This document shows, one piece after another, positions 56,360 through 64,000 of a DNA stretch of 64,000 nt. The position numbers and the translations under genes were made by a program. Numbering within the stretch: position 1 is the stretch's first letter; every line of letters starts with the position of its first letter. The DNA lies in assembly GCF_015477765.1 (NCBI RefSeq), contig NZ_JADLQQ010000005.1:310001-374000 (forward strand). The letters run 5' to 3'. Origin of the DNA: Nocardia transvalensis. GTDB taxonomy: Bacteria > Actinomycetota > Actinomycetes > Mycobacteriales > Mycobacteriaceae. Below the pieces are notes generated by a model, which saw nothing but the letters and a program-made list of their open reading frames with translations, was not told the origin of the DNA and searched no databases.

Positions 56360-57472
56360 TTGTCCGCTGGACCGGATACTCCGACACGTCCGGCCTCCAC
56401 GGACACCGCGGCGCTGGTCGCTGCCGTGCAGGACGCTCTCACCGGATTCTTCGCCACCCGTCGCGACCTCGTCGCCGAACTGGGCCCGGTCTTCGTGAGC
56501 GCGGCCGAGGCGCTGCAGGATTTCGTGCTGCGCGGCGGGAAGCGCACCCGCCCGGCCTTCGCCTGGACCGGCTGGCTGGGCGCGGGCGGCGACCCGGCCG
56601 GTCCGGACGCCCCGGCCGTGCTGCAGGCCTGCGCGGCGCTCGAGCTGGTGCAGGCGTGTGCCCTGATTCACGACGACATCATCGACTCCTCCCGCACCCG
56701 CCGCGGCTTCCCGACCGTCCACGTGGATTTCGAACGCCGTCACCGGGAGCGCGACTGGGGCGGCGACCCGGGGCATTTCGGGATCAGCGTGGCGATTCTG
56801 ATCGGTGATCTCGCCCTGGCCTGGGCCGACGACATGGTTGCCGCGGCGGGTCTGGCCCCGGCCGCCCATGCCCGGTTCGCGCCGGTGTGGGCCGCGATGC
56901 GGACCGAGGTGCTGGGCGGGCAGCTGCTGGACATCCACGGCGAGGCCGGTGCCGACGATTCGGTCGAGGCGGCGCTGCGGATCAACCGGTACAAGACCGC
57001 CGCCTACACCATCGAGCGGCCACTGCACCTGGGCGCCGCGCTCGCCGATGCCGATCCCGGCCTGATCGCGGCCTACCGCGAGTTCGGCACCGATATCGGC
57101 ATCGCCTTCCAGCTGCGCGACGATCTGCTCGGCGTCTTCGGCGATCCAGCGGTCACCGGCAAGCCCTCCGGCGACGACCTGCGCGAGGGTAAGCGCACCG
57201 TCCTGGTCGCCGAGGCGCTGCGCCGCGCCGACGGCACCGACCCGACCGCGGCGAAACTGCTGCGCACCTCTCTCGGCACCGACCTGAGCCCGGACGAGGT
57301 CACCCGCCTGCGCGCGGTCATCACCGAACTCGGCGCGGTCGACGACGTCGAGCGCCGCATCACCGACCTCACCGACCGCGGCCTGTCCGCCCTCGACTCC
57401 AGCTCCGCCACCCCCGAGGCCAAACAGCGCCTGCGCACCATGGCCTCGGCCGCAACCAAACGCGTCGCATGA
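56360..57472 (+). CDS. idsA: Trans-polyprenyl diphosphate synthase (GGPP synthase type)
   Basis: Condenses IPP with allylic diphosphates, giving the C20 precursor for carotenoids or a similar chain length. 370 residues. First Asp-rich motif DDIIDSSRTRR at 105-115, second QLRDDLLGVFGD with Asp254/Asp255, and GGKRTRP at 59-65. The TTG at 56360 is fixed by GGGAGG 5-6 nt upstream. Equivalent to idsA2 (Rv2173). Here it stands directly in front of crtI and near crtB, so it is the likely GGPP source for the pigment (a crtE role). Confidence 0.92.
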   Translation: MSAGPDTPTRPASTDTAALVAAVQDALTGFFATRRDLVAELGPVFVSAAEALQDFVLRGGKRTRPAFAWTGWLGAGGDPAGPDAPAVLQACAALELVQACALIHDDIIDSSRTRRGFPTVHVDFERRHRERDWGGDPGHFGISVAILIGDLALAWADDMVAAAGLAPAAHARFAPVWAAMRTEVLGGQLLDIHGEAGADDSVEAALRINRYKTAAYTIERPLHLGAALADADPGLIAAYREFGTDIGIAFQLRDDLLGVFGDPAVTGKPSGDDLREGKRTVLVAEALRRADGTDPTAAKLLRTSLGTDLSPDEVTRLRAVITELGAVDDVERRITDLTDRGLSALDSSSATPEAKQRLRTMASAATKRVA

Positions 57473-57503
57473 TCCGCGTTCTTCGTCGCCGGGGTGGACT
57501 GGG

Positions 57504-59102
57504 GTGGCTGTGAAAACCGTTGCAGGACCGACCGATCGGGTTGTAGTGGTCGGGGCGGGGCTGGCCGGATTGTCGGCCGCGTTGCATCTGGTGGGGGCGG
57601 GGCGGGCGGTCACGGTGCTGGAGCGGGCCGATCATCCCGGGGGCAGGGTCGGTGTGTATCGCGGACCGGATTACGAGATCGATTCCGGGGCTACGGTTCT
57701 CACGTTGCCCGGACTCATCGATGAGGTGCTGGGGGCGGTCGGTACCGACGCTCGGGCGTGTGGGCTGCGCATTCACCGGCTCGCGCCCGCCTATCGGGCG
57801 CGCTTCGCCGACGGTTCGACGATCGCGGTATTCGACGATCCGGACGAGATGGCCGCCGAGGTGGCACGCACCTGCGGGCCCGCGGAGGTGCGGCGTTATC
57901 GGAGGCTGCGGCAGTGGCTGGCCGGTATCTACGGCGCGGCCTACGAGCAGTTCATGGACACCAACTTCGACTCGCCGCTGGACATGATCCGCTATCCGGA
58001 CAAGCGCGCGGCCCTGGCCGAGTTGGTGCGGCTGGGCGCCTTCGGGCGGCTCGGGCCCCAGGTGGGCCGGATCCTGCACGATCGGCGCCTGGCCCGGCTG
58101 TTCACCTTCCAGGCCCTCTACGCCGGAATGGGACCCGCGCAGGCGCTGGCCGTCTACGGCGCGATCCCCCACATGGACACCTCGCTGGGCGTGTACTTCC
58201 CCGAAGGCGGGATGCGCGCGATCACCGCCGCACTCGCCCGTGCGTTCACCGCCGCCGGAGGCCGACTGGAATTGGGCACCGAGGTGACCGGCATCGACTA
58301 CGCCGACGGCCGGGCCCGCCGGGTCCGCAGCGCCGACGGCCGCGACTTCGACTGCGACGCCGTGATCCTCACCGCCGACCTGGGGTCACTGCACCGGTTC
58401 GGCATCCGGCCCCGCCGCTTGCGGGCCGCGCCGTCGGCCGTCGTCGCGCACGGCACGATCCCCGCCGACATCGCCGCCGGATGGCCGGTTCAGGCCCACC
58501 ACACCATCGACTTCGGCGCCGCCTGGGACCGCACCTTCGCCGAGATCGCCCCCCTACGCGGGTGGGGGCTCAGCAGCACGAAGGGTCGTCTCATGAGCGA
58601 TCCGTCGCTGCTGCTGACCCGTCCCGCCCTCACCGACCCCGGACTGTTCATCGACCGGGCCGACGGCCGGCACGAACCCCTATCGCTGCTGGCCCCCTGT
58701 CCGAATCTCGATGCGGCCCCGCTGGATTGGGACCGGCTGGGCCCGGCCTATCTGCGCGAGCTGCTGACCGTGCTGGAGCGGCGCGGCTATCACGGCATCG
58801 GCGAACACTTCGCCGTCGACCATCTCGACACGCCCCAGACCTGGCACGACCAGGGCATGCTCGCGGGCACCCCGTTCTCGGCGGCCCACCTGTTCCGCCA
58901 GACCGGGCCGTTCCGCACCCGCAATCTGCCGCGCACCGCCGCCAACGTGGTCCTGGCCGGATGCGGCACCACACCGGGCGTCGGCGTGCCGACCACGCTG
59001 CTGTCCGGAAGGCTCGCCGCCGAGCGTCTCACCGGTGAGCTACGACATACCGAAAGGCTCTCCGGGCCAACCGACGCAGTAATGTCTCCGACGAACTACT
59101 AA
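57504..59102 (+). CDS. crtI: Phytoene desaturase
   Basis: FAD enzyme introducing double bonds into phytoene. 532 residues. The N-terminal dinucleotide motif VVVVGAGLAGLSAALHLVGAGRAVTVLERADHPGGRVG is at 13-50, DSGATVLTLPGLIDEVL follows, and the C-terminal CrtI signature is NVVLAGCGTTPGVGVPTTLLSGRLAAERL. The GTG at 57504 (GTG GCT GTG) is 32 bp after idsA. Number of desaturation steps cannot be read from sequence. In operon with idsA and upstream of mptA-crtB. Confidence 0.93.
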   Translation: MAVKTVAGPTDRVVVVGAGLAGLSAALHLVGAGRAVTVLERADHPGGRVGVYRGPDYEIDSGATVLTLPGLIDEVLGAVGTDARACGLRIHRLAPAYRARFADGSTIAVFDDPDEMAAEVARTCGPAEVRRYRRLRQWLAGIYGAAYEQFMDTNFDSPLDMIRYPDKRAALAELVRLGAFGRLGPQVGRILHDRRLARLFTFQALYAGMGPAQALAVYGAIPHMDTSLGVYFPEGGMRAITAALARAFTAAGGRLELGTEVTGIDYADGRARRVRSADGRDFDCDAVILTADLGSLHRFGIRPRRLRAAPSAVVAHGTIPADIAAGWPVQAHHTIDFGAAWDRTFAEIAPLRGWGLSSTKGRLMSDPSLLLTRPALTDPGLFIDRADGRHEPLSLLAPCPNLDAAPLDWDRLGPAYLRELLTVLERRGYHGIGEHFAVDHLDTPQTWHDQGMLAGTPFSAAHLFRQTGPFRTRNLPRTAANVVLAGCGTTPGVGVPTTLLSGRLAAERLTGELRHTERLSGPTDAVMSPTNY

Positions 59103-59167
59103 ACTGGCCCGCGACCTATTCATCGCGGTCTCGACCGCACCGACTTTCCGGGGGGAAACGACGACCT

Positions 59168-60790
59168 ATGCCGACCCCCGAGCCGGATACCGCCACCGCG
59201 GCGACCACCGTGGCCGCTGAGCCCACGCCGCTGCCCGCCGCGGCGGTATCCCACAACCTGCGTTGGCGGACACGCCTGTCCGCCGACTTCTTCCGTAGCC
59301 CCGAGGGCCATGCCGCGCTGCTCGGCTTCTGGGGCGCGCTCATGATCACCTTCGGCGGTCTGGGCGCGGGCGCGACGCGTCGCAACGATCCGTTGCTCGA
59401 ACAGGCGCACCTGTCGTGGCTGCGTTTCGGCCACGGCTACGCGCTGGCGTCGATCGTGGTCTGGGTCGGCGTGCTGGCGATGATCGTGGCGTGGGTCCGC
59501 TTGGGGCGCATCACGATCGGCACTGGCCCCTACGCCGGGACCAGCACGGTCACGCTCAACGAACTGCGCGCGATCGTCGGCATCTGGATCTTCCCGCTGC
59601 TGTTCGCGGTGCCGATGTTCAGCAAGGACGTCTACTCCTACCTGGCCCAGGGCACGCTGCTGCGCAACGGGTTGGACCCGTACCGGGTCAGCCCCGTGCA
59701 GGGCCTGCAGCCGGGCAACGTGCTGCTGGACAACGTGAGCTCGGTCTGGACCGACACCACGGCCCCCTACGGCCCCATCTTCCTGCTGCTCGGCCGGGCC
59801 ATCACCATGGTGACCGGCGACAATGTGGTGGCGGGCACGATCGCGATGCGCCTGGTGATGCTGCCGGGGCTGGCGTTGATGATGTGGGCCATCCCGCATC
59901 TGACCAAACATCTCGGTGGCAAGCCCACGGTCGCGCTGTGGCTGGCGGTGCTCAACCCGCTGGTGCTGATCCATCTGATCGGCGGCGTGCACAACGAGAT
60001 GCTGATGGTGGGCCTGATGGCCGCGGGTATCGCGCTGGTGCTCGAGCATCGGCACGTGGCGGGCATCGTGGTGGTCGCGATCGGCGTGGCGATCAAGGCG
60101 ACCGCGGGTGTGGCACTGCCGTTCCTGGTGTGGATCTGGATGATTCACGAGCGCGAACGCCGCGCGGCGGAGAACAAGGGGCCGATGCCGCATCCGGTTC
60201 GGACGTTCGTGAAGATCGGCGGTCTGGGACTGTCGGTGTTCGCGGTGGTGTTCGCGGCGGCCTCGGTGACCGCCGGGGTCGGGATCGGCTGGCTCACCGC
60301 GCTGTCGGGATCGAAGAAGATCATCAACTGGCTGTCGTTGCCGACCGTGCTGGCGTACGTGGTGGATTGGGTGACGCCGCTGCGGTTCGACGTCATCCTG
60401 AATGAGGGCACCCGCCTGCTGTGCGCGGTCGCGCTGGTGGCGATCCTGGCGTGGACGTGGTGGCGGTTCAAGCACAGCGAGCGGGAGGCCGTGTTCGGCA
60501 TCCTGATCGCCTTCGTCGCGATCGTGATCCTGTCCCCCGCCGCGCTGCCCTGGTACTACTCGTGGCCGCTGGCGCTGGCGGCCGGGTTCGCGCTGTCGAC
60601 GCCGACGCTGATGGTGCTGGTGGGGCTGTGTACCTGGCTCATGCTGGTGTTCCAGCCGGACGGGTCCATCGGGCTGTACAACTTCGGGCATGTCGCGGCG
60701 GCCACCTTCGCCGCCGTCGTGGCGGCGCTGTCGCTGCGCACCGTGGATCCGTTGCGGTTGCGCGCGGGCACGGGCAAGACGAAGGAATGA
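59168..60790 (+). CDS. mptA: MptA-type alpha-1,6-mannopyranosyltransferase
   Basis: Polyprenyl-phosphomannose-dependent GT-C enzyme extending the alpha-1,6-mannan core of lipomannan/lipoarabinomannan. 540 residues with about 13 membrane helices. The loop after an early helix holds the catalytic-type acidic motif region MFSKDVYSYLAQGTLLRNGLDPYRVSP, and NPLVLIHLIGGVHNEMLMVGL is family-typical. Same position as Rv2174. It lies between crtI and crtB, and its TGA overlaps the crtB ATG as ATGA, an odd coupling of lipoglycan and carotenoid genes. Confidence 0.92.
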   Translation: MPTPEPDTATAATTVAAEPTPLPAAAVSHNLRWRTRLSADFFRSPEGHAALLGFWGALMITFGGLGAGATRRNDPLLEQAHLSWLRFGHGYALASIVVWVGVLAMIVAWVRLGRITIGTGPYAGTSTVTLNELRAIVGIWIFPLLFAVPMFSKDVYSYLAQGTLLRNGLDPYRVSPVQGLQPGNVLLDNVSSVWTDTTAPYGPIFLLLGRAITMVTGDNVVAGTIAMRLVMLPGLALMMWAIPHLTKHLGGKPTVALWLAVLNPLVLIHLIGGVHNEMLMVGLMAAGIALVLEHRHVAGIVVVAIGVAIKATAGVALPFLVWIWMIHERERRAAENKGPMPHPVRTFVKIGGLGLSVFAVVFAAASVTAGVGIGWLTALSGSKKIINWLSLPTVLAYVVDWVTPLRFDVILNEGTRLLCAVALVAILAWTWWRFKHSEREAVFGILIAFVAIVILSPAALPWYYSWPLALAAGFALSTPTLMVLVGLCTWLMLVFQPDGSIGLYNFGHVAAATFAAVVAALSLRTVDPLRLRAGTGKTKE

Positions 60791-61695
60791 CGCGCGATTC
60801 CGGCGGTGAGCTAGCGGCCTATCGGCACTGCAGGACGGTCGCCGCCGCCCACGGGCGCACGTACTTCCTGGCCACCAGGCTGCTGTCGGCGGACCGCCGC
60901 CCGGCCGTGCACGCGCTCTACGCCTTCGCCCGCACCGTCGACGACATCGTCGACTGCGGCGCGCCCGATGCCGCCGGACAGCTGGATCGCCTCGAGAAGC
61001 GGCTGCGCGAACGACTCGACGGCCCGAATCCACCCGATCCGGCCGACTCGGTGCTGTTCGCGGTGGCCGACACCATCACCCGGTATCGCATTGCCCCCGA
61101 ACATTTCTGGGTGTTCCTGGACGCCATGCGGATGGATATCCCGGGCACGCCGCTGTTCCGCAACCGCTATCCGACGATGACCGATCTGCGCGCCTATATG
61201 CGCGGTTCGGCCGCCGCCATCGGCCTGCAGCTGTTGCCGGTCCTGGGGACGGTGGTGCCGGTCGCCGAGGCCGAGCCCGCGGCCGCCGCCCTGGGCGAGG
61301 CATTCCAGCTGACCAATTTCCTGCGCGACGTCGGCGAGGACCTGGACCGCGGTCGGGTGTATCTCCCCGCCCAGGAACTGGCCGCCTTCGGCGTCGACGA
61401 CGAACTCCTGGCCCACTGCCGCCGCACCGCCCACACCGACCCGCGCATGCGCCGCGCCCTGACCCATCTGATCGCGATCAATCGCGACCTGTACCGCACC
61501 GCCACCTCCGGCATCGATCTCCTACAGCCGCGGGTACGCCCGGCCATCCGCACCGCCGCGGTGCTGTACGCCGAAATCCTCAGCGAGATCGAACGATCGG
61601 ACTACGCAGTATTCAACCGCCGCGCCATCGTCCCAACCCACCGCCGCTTATACGTCGCCGCAAGACAATTCGCGTTGGCAGCCCACCGGGCATGA
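60787..61695 (+). CDS. crtB: Phytoene synthase
   Basis: Head-to-head condensation of two GGPP to phytoene. 302 residues. First motif RTVDDIVD (Asp52, Asp53, Asp56), YMRGSAAAIGLQLLPVLG, and the second motif LTNFLRDVGEDLDRGRVYLP. The end YAVFNRRAIVP fits the squalene/phytoene synthase family. The ATG at 60787 overlaps mptA, with GAAGGA as SD inside the mptA end. Together with crtI and idsA it completes the route to lycopene-type carotenoids. Confidence 0.95.
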   Translation: MTRDSGGELAAYRHCRTVAAAHGRTYFLATRLLSADRRPAVHALYAFARTVDDIVDCGAPDAAGQLDRLEKRLRERLDGPNPPDPADSVLFAVADTITRYRIAPEHFWVFLDAMRMDIPGTPLFRNRYPTMTDLRAYMRGSAAAIGLQLLPVLGTVVPVAEAEPAAAALGEAFQLTNFLRDVGEDLDRGRVYLPAQELAAFGVDDELLAHCRRTAHTDPRMRRALTHLIAINRDLYRTATSGIDLLQPRVRPAIRTAAVLYAEILSEIERSDYAVFNRRAIVPTHRRLYVAARQFALAAHRA

Positions 61696-61795
61696 GGGAT
61701 GCGTGGACGATCCCCGGGCGCCGGAAGAAGGACGCCTTGGCGGCTCGGAAGGTGAATGGCCTATCCGGCGGCCGCGCTGACTCGCGTTGGGAGAT

Positions 61796-61830
61796 CCTCG
61801 CCTCCCCCGCCCAGGGCCGGGGAGGCGAGG
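61796..61830. repeat. Perfect 12-bp palindrome behind crtB
   Basis: CCTCGCCTCCCC (61796-61807) pairs with GGGGAGGCGAGG (61819-61830) around an 11-nt loop, about 100 bp after the crtB stop. Likely terminator for crtB. The 332-bp space 61696-62027 between convergent genes has no supported gene. Confidence 0.7.
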
Positions 61831-61929
61831 AATGCGGACAACCCGATGCTGGGGAAGGTATGCGGGTCCCTGAGCGGCCATCTCCAGCCCGAGCGGCCAC
61901 TTGCCGTCCGGGCGGTCATCGGCCGTCCC

Positions 61930-62023
61930 GGGCAATCACTTACCGTCCCCGGGCAATCACTTACCGTCCCCGGGCAATCACTTACCGTCCCCGGGCAGTC
62001 ACTTACCTCCCCGAGCGGAGCGA
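61930..62023. repeat. 21-bp tandem array behind the Rv2175c-like gene
   Basis: Three exact 21-bp units (core GGGCAATCACTTACCGTCCC) at 61930, 61951 and 61972 plus a diverged fourth at 61993. Older decayed units are visible back to about 61890. It ends in CCCCGAGCGGAGCGAGGGG, an imperfect palindrome 4 bp before the stop at 62028. Confidence 0.85.
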
Positions 62024-62027
62024 GGGG

Positions 62028-62396
62028 TCAGAACGGCTCGGCCGCGGCGCGGCGGACTACCTCTCTGGCCAGGGGGCCGTGGATGGCGTCTACGGGGCGG
62101 CCGGGGAGGCTTTCGTCCTCGGTGTAGATCCACTCGAGGATTTCCTCGTCGGTGTATTTTGCGTCACGCATCACGGTGATCAGGCCGGGCAGGGGCTTGA
62201 CTACGGCACCGGTGGAGTCGAAGAAATCCTTCGGCACACCGGCGACACCGTCCCGGCGAACCGCGATGAGCTGATGGTCGCGCAGCATCTGATGCACCCT
62301 GGTCACCGCGATGCCGAGCTGCTCGGCCACGTCCGGTAGTGGGATCAGGGTCACCGACTCCGGAAGGACATCGTCGCTGCATGGAAATGCACTCAC
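62028..62396 (-). CDS. Rv2175c-like helix-turn-helix protein
   Basis: 122-residue DNA-binding protein. Winged-HTH-like first part LIPLPDVAEQLGIAVTRVHQMLRDHQLIAVRRDGVAGVPKDFF, then a conserved C-terminal part LPGLITVMRDAKYTDEEILEWIYTEDESLPGRPVDAI. The mycobacterial homologue Rv2175c is phosphorylated by PknL on an N-terminal Thr, which lowers DNA binding; the shorter N-terminus here (GTG start at 62396) has Ser3 and Ser7 but no obvious matching Thr until residue 16. Divergent from pknL, as in M. tuberculosis. Confidence 0.88.
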   Translation of the reverse strand: MSAFPCSDDVLPESVTLIPLPDVAEQLGIAVTRVHQMLRDHQLIAVRRDGVAGVPKDFFDSTGAVVKPLPGLITVMRDAKYTDEEILEWIYTEDESLPGRPVDAIHGPLAREVVRRAAAEPF

Positions 62397-62546
62397 GCGA
62401 ACAACGGTAGACCGTCCCGTCCCGCCCGGGGTGAGACACCCGGCCCGTTTCCGCCTATACCATCGGGTGAGCCGCCACGGGGGCGGCATCCGCTTGTCGC
62501 AGCCGAAGCGAGAGGTGAGAGCTTTGTGAAAGTCGGAGGACATCAG

Positions 62547-64000
62547 TTGATCGGCCAGATGCTGGACGGGCGCTACCGCATCGATGCGCCGATTGCGCGG
62601 GGTGGTATGTCGATGGTGTTCCGGGGGGTGGACACCCGCCTGGACCGGCCGGTGGCGATCAAGGTGATGGATCCGAAGTTCGCCGGGGATCCGCAGTTTC
62701 TGAACCGGTTCGAATTCGAGGCCCGGTCGGTGGCCAAGCTCAAGCATCCGTCGCTGGTCGCGGTGTACGACCAGGGCATCGACGGCGAGTACCCGTTCCT
62801 GATCATGGAGCTGGTGGAGGGCGGCACGCTGCGCGAACTGCTGCGCGAGCGCGGGCCGATGCCCCCGCACGCGGTGCGCGCGGTCGCCGAACCGGTGCTG
62901 GAGGCGATCGGGGTGGCGCACCGGGCCGGGCTGATCCATCGCGACATCAAACCGGAGAACGTGCTGATCTCCGATGCCGGCGAGGTGAAGATCGCCGACT
63001 TCGGCCTGGTGCGCGCGGTGGCCGGATCCAATATGACCTCGGCCAGCGTGATCCTCGGCACCGCCCACTACCTGTCACCGGAACAGGTCACCGACGGCAG
63101 CGCCGACGCCCGCAGCGACGTGTACTCCTTCGGCGTCCTGATCTTCGAGATGCTCACCGGCCGAACCCCGTTCACCGGCGACAACTCGCTGTCGATCGCC
63201 TACCAGCGAGTCGAGAAGGACGTGCCGAGCCCGAGCCGGTTCATCGCCGGGGTGCCGCCGGAATTCGACGAACTGGTCGCCCACGCCACCGCCCGCGAAC
63301 CCGCCCACCGGTTCGCCGACGCCGACGAGATGGCCGCCGATCTCCGCCGCATCGCCGCCGACCTGCGACTACCGGTGTACCGGGTGCCCGCGCCGAAGGA
63401 GTCGGCCGAACATCTCTCGGCCCGCTACCGGGTCGGGCCCACCCCGGCGCCCCGCGTCGCCCCCGTCGCCGTACCCGATGCGACCACCCGCCTGGCGGCC
63501 GAACCGCCCCAGCAAGCGGCGCCGCATCCCACCCGGGTGATGACCGCGACCCAGCCGCGTTCGGAAGCCAACGGGCACACCGCAGTCGCCCCGCCGCCCG
63601 CACCACCGCACCGCCCGGGCTACGGGACCGACCGCGGCCGTTCCCGGCGGCGAGTGCTGATCTGGGTGGGGATCGTGGTGGCGCTGGCGCTGCTGCTCGG
63701 CGCGGGCGGCTGGTGGCTCGGCGTGGAGCGGTATTCGGCGGTACCGCCGATCGGCGGGATGGATACGGGCCGCGCCACCACGGCCCTGCGCGACGCCGGA
63801 TTCGAGACGACGGTCCGCAACCGGGCCTCCGACATCATCCCGGTCGGAGGCGTCGTCGGCACCGATCCGCCCGCGGGCACCCGCGTCGTCAAGGGCTCGA
63901 CGGTGGCGATCCTGGTGTCCAGCGGCAAACCACAGGTGCCGCAGTTCCACCCCGGCCAGGATGTGAAGGCCGTCCAACAGCTCATCCGCGACGCCGGGCT
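62547..64000 (+). CDS. pknL: PASTA-containing Ser/Thr protein kinase PknL (3' end cut)
   Basis: Membrane receptor kinase; 484 residues visible. Kinase domain about 10-270 with ATP Lys39 in VAIKVMD, HRDIKPEN (Asp133), DFG at 151-153, and the activation loop with Thr/Ser before GTAHYLSPEQ. A Pro/Ala-rich juxtamembrane region, a membrane helix at about 370-391, and outside it at least one PASTA domain (GMDTGRATTALRDAGF to VAILVSSGKP) with a second beginning at the window end. The TTG at 62547 has GGAGGA 6 nt upstream; the in-frame GTG at 62526 is the alternative. Expected to phosphorylate the divergent Rv2175c-like protein. Confidence 0.93.
   Translation, partial: MIGQMLDGRYRIDAPIARGGMSMVFRGVDTRLDRPVAIKVMDPKFAGDPQFLNRFEFEARSVAKLKHPSLVAVYDQGIDGEYPFLIMELVEGGTLRELLRERGPMPPHAVRAVAEPVLEAIGVAHRAGLIHRDIKPENVLISDAGEVKIADFGLVRAVAGSNMTSASVILGTAHYLSPEQVTDGSADARSDVYSFGVLIFEMLTGRTPFTGDNSLSIAYQRVEKDVPSPSRFIAGVPPEFDELVAHATAREPAHRFADADEMAADLRRIAADLRLPVYRVPAPKESAEHLSARYRVGPTPAPRVAPVAVPDATTRLAAEPPQQAAPHPTRVMTATQPRSEANGHTAVAPPPAPPHRPGYGTDRGRSRRRVLIWVGIVVALALLLGAGGWWLGVERYSAVPPIGGMDTGRATTALRDAGFETTVRNRASDIIPVGGVVGTDPPAGTRVVKGSTVAILVSSGKPQVPQFHPGQDVKAVQQLIRDAG

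Noticed and set aside
61613..61935. Minus-strand ORFs of about 95 codons behind crtB
   Set aside because: They overlap the crtB end and the palindrome at 61796-61830, have no SD, and show only Arg/Pro/Ser low-complexity sequence.
61930..62013. Regular 21-bp repeats that look like a small CRISPR array
   Set aside because: Units follow each other directly with no unique spacers, and no cas gene is present. It is a tandem repeat.

Overview
The window is chromosomal DNA of a high-GC, mycolic-acid-type actinomycete, most probably Nocardia or a close relative in the Mycobacteriales. The evidence is the GC content, the many GTG/TTG starts and leaderless-type promoters, an Emb arabinosyltransferase, an MptA-type lipomannan mannosyltransferase, Wag31 polar growth protein, an actinobacterial ileS T-box, and gene order matching the Mycobacterium tuberculosis blocks Rv2145c-Rv2176 and Rv1536-Rv1541 (order recalled from general knowledge, not searched).

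Layout. 1-6.7 kb: ctpE-like P-type ATPase (cut by the window edge), the lspA-rluD-membrane protein operon on the minus strand, then two lipoproteins and a small basic protein on the plus strand. 7-15.7 kb: a large arabinosyltransferase, an MTB12-like lipoprotein, DNA polymerase IV, galU, a MarR regulator divergent from a membrane protein, and an NlpC/P60 endopeptidase. 16-21.5 kb: a VOC protein, a decayed MFS transporter tail, and the proline catabolism genes pruA-pruB with the divergent regulator pruC. 21.7-26.3 kb: a DinB-family gene broken by an in-frame TGA, a 29-bp tandem array, and ileS behind a T-box leader. 26.4-47.8 kb: the whole division and cell-wall (dcw) cluster on the minus strand, transcribed mraZ, rsmH, ftsL, ftsI, murE, murF, mraY, murD, ftsW, murG, murC, ftsQ, ftsZ, pgeF, yggS, sepF, yggT, wag31. 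Most junctions from rsmH to ftsQ are 4-bp ATGA or GTGA overlaps. 48-64 kb: the flank known from mycobacteria (DUF3040, HEPN protein, GNAT, lppM, metF, idsA, mptA, an Rv2175c-like DNA-binding protein, pknL) with carotenoid genes inserted between its members (CrtO-like oxidoreductase, CruF-like protein, glycosyltransferase, crtI, crtB).

How the genes work together. The dcw block makes UDP-MurNAc-pentapeptide and lipid II and assembles the divisome, with mraZ at its head and a MraZ-type operator upstream. The 49-62 kb genes form an isoprenoid-to-carotenoid route (polyprenyl diphosphate synthase, phytoene synthase, desaturase, hydratase/glycosyltransferase tailoring) entwined with lipomannan synthesis.

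The most unusual signal is a set of palindromic and tandem repeats placed directly behind stop codons, mostly in convergent intergenic spaces. One copy of the same palindrome, with 24-bp tandem units, sits in frame inside murF and adds about 45 residues. No tRNA, rRNA, CRISPR array, insertion sequence or phage gene was recognised.
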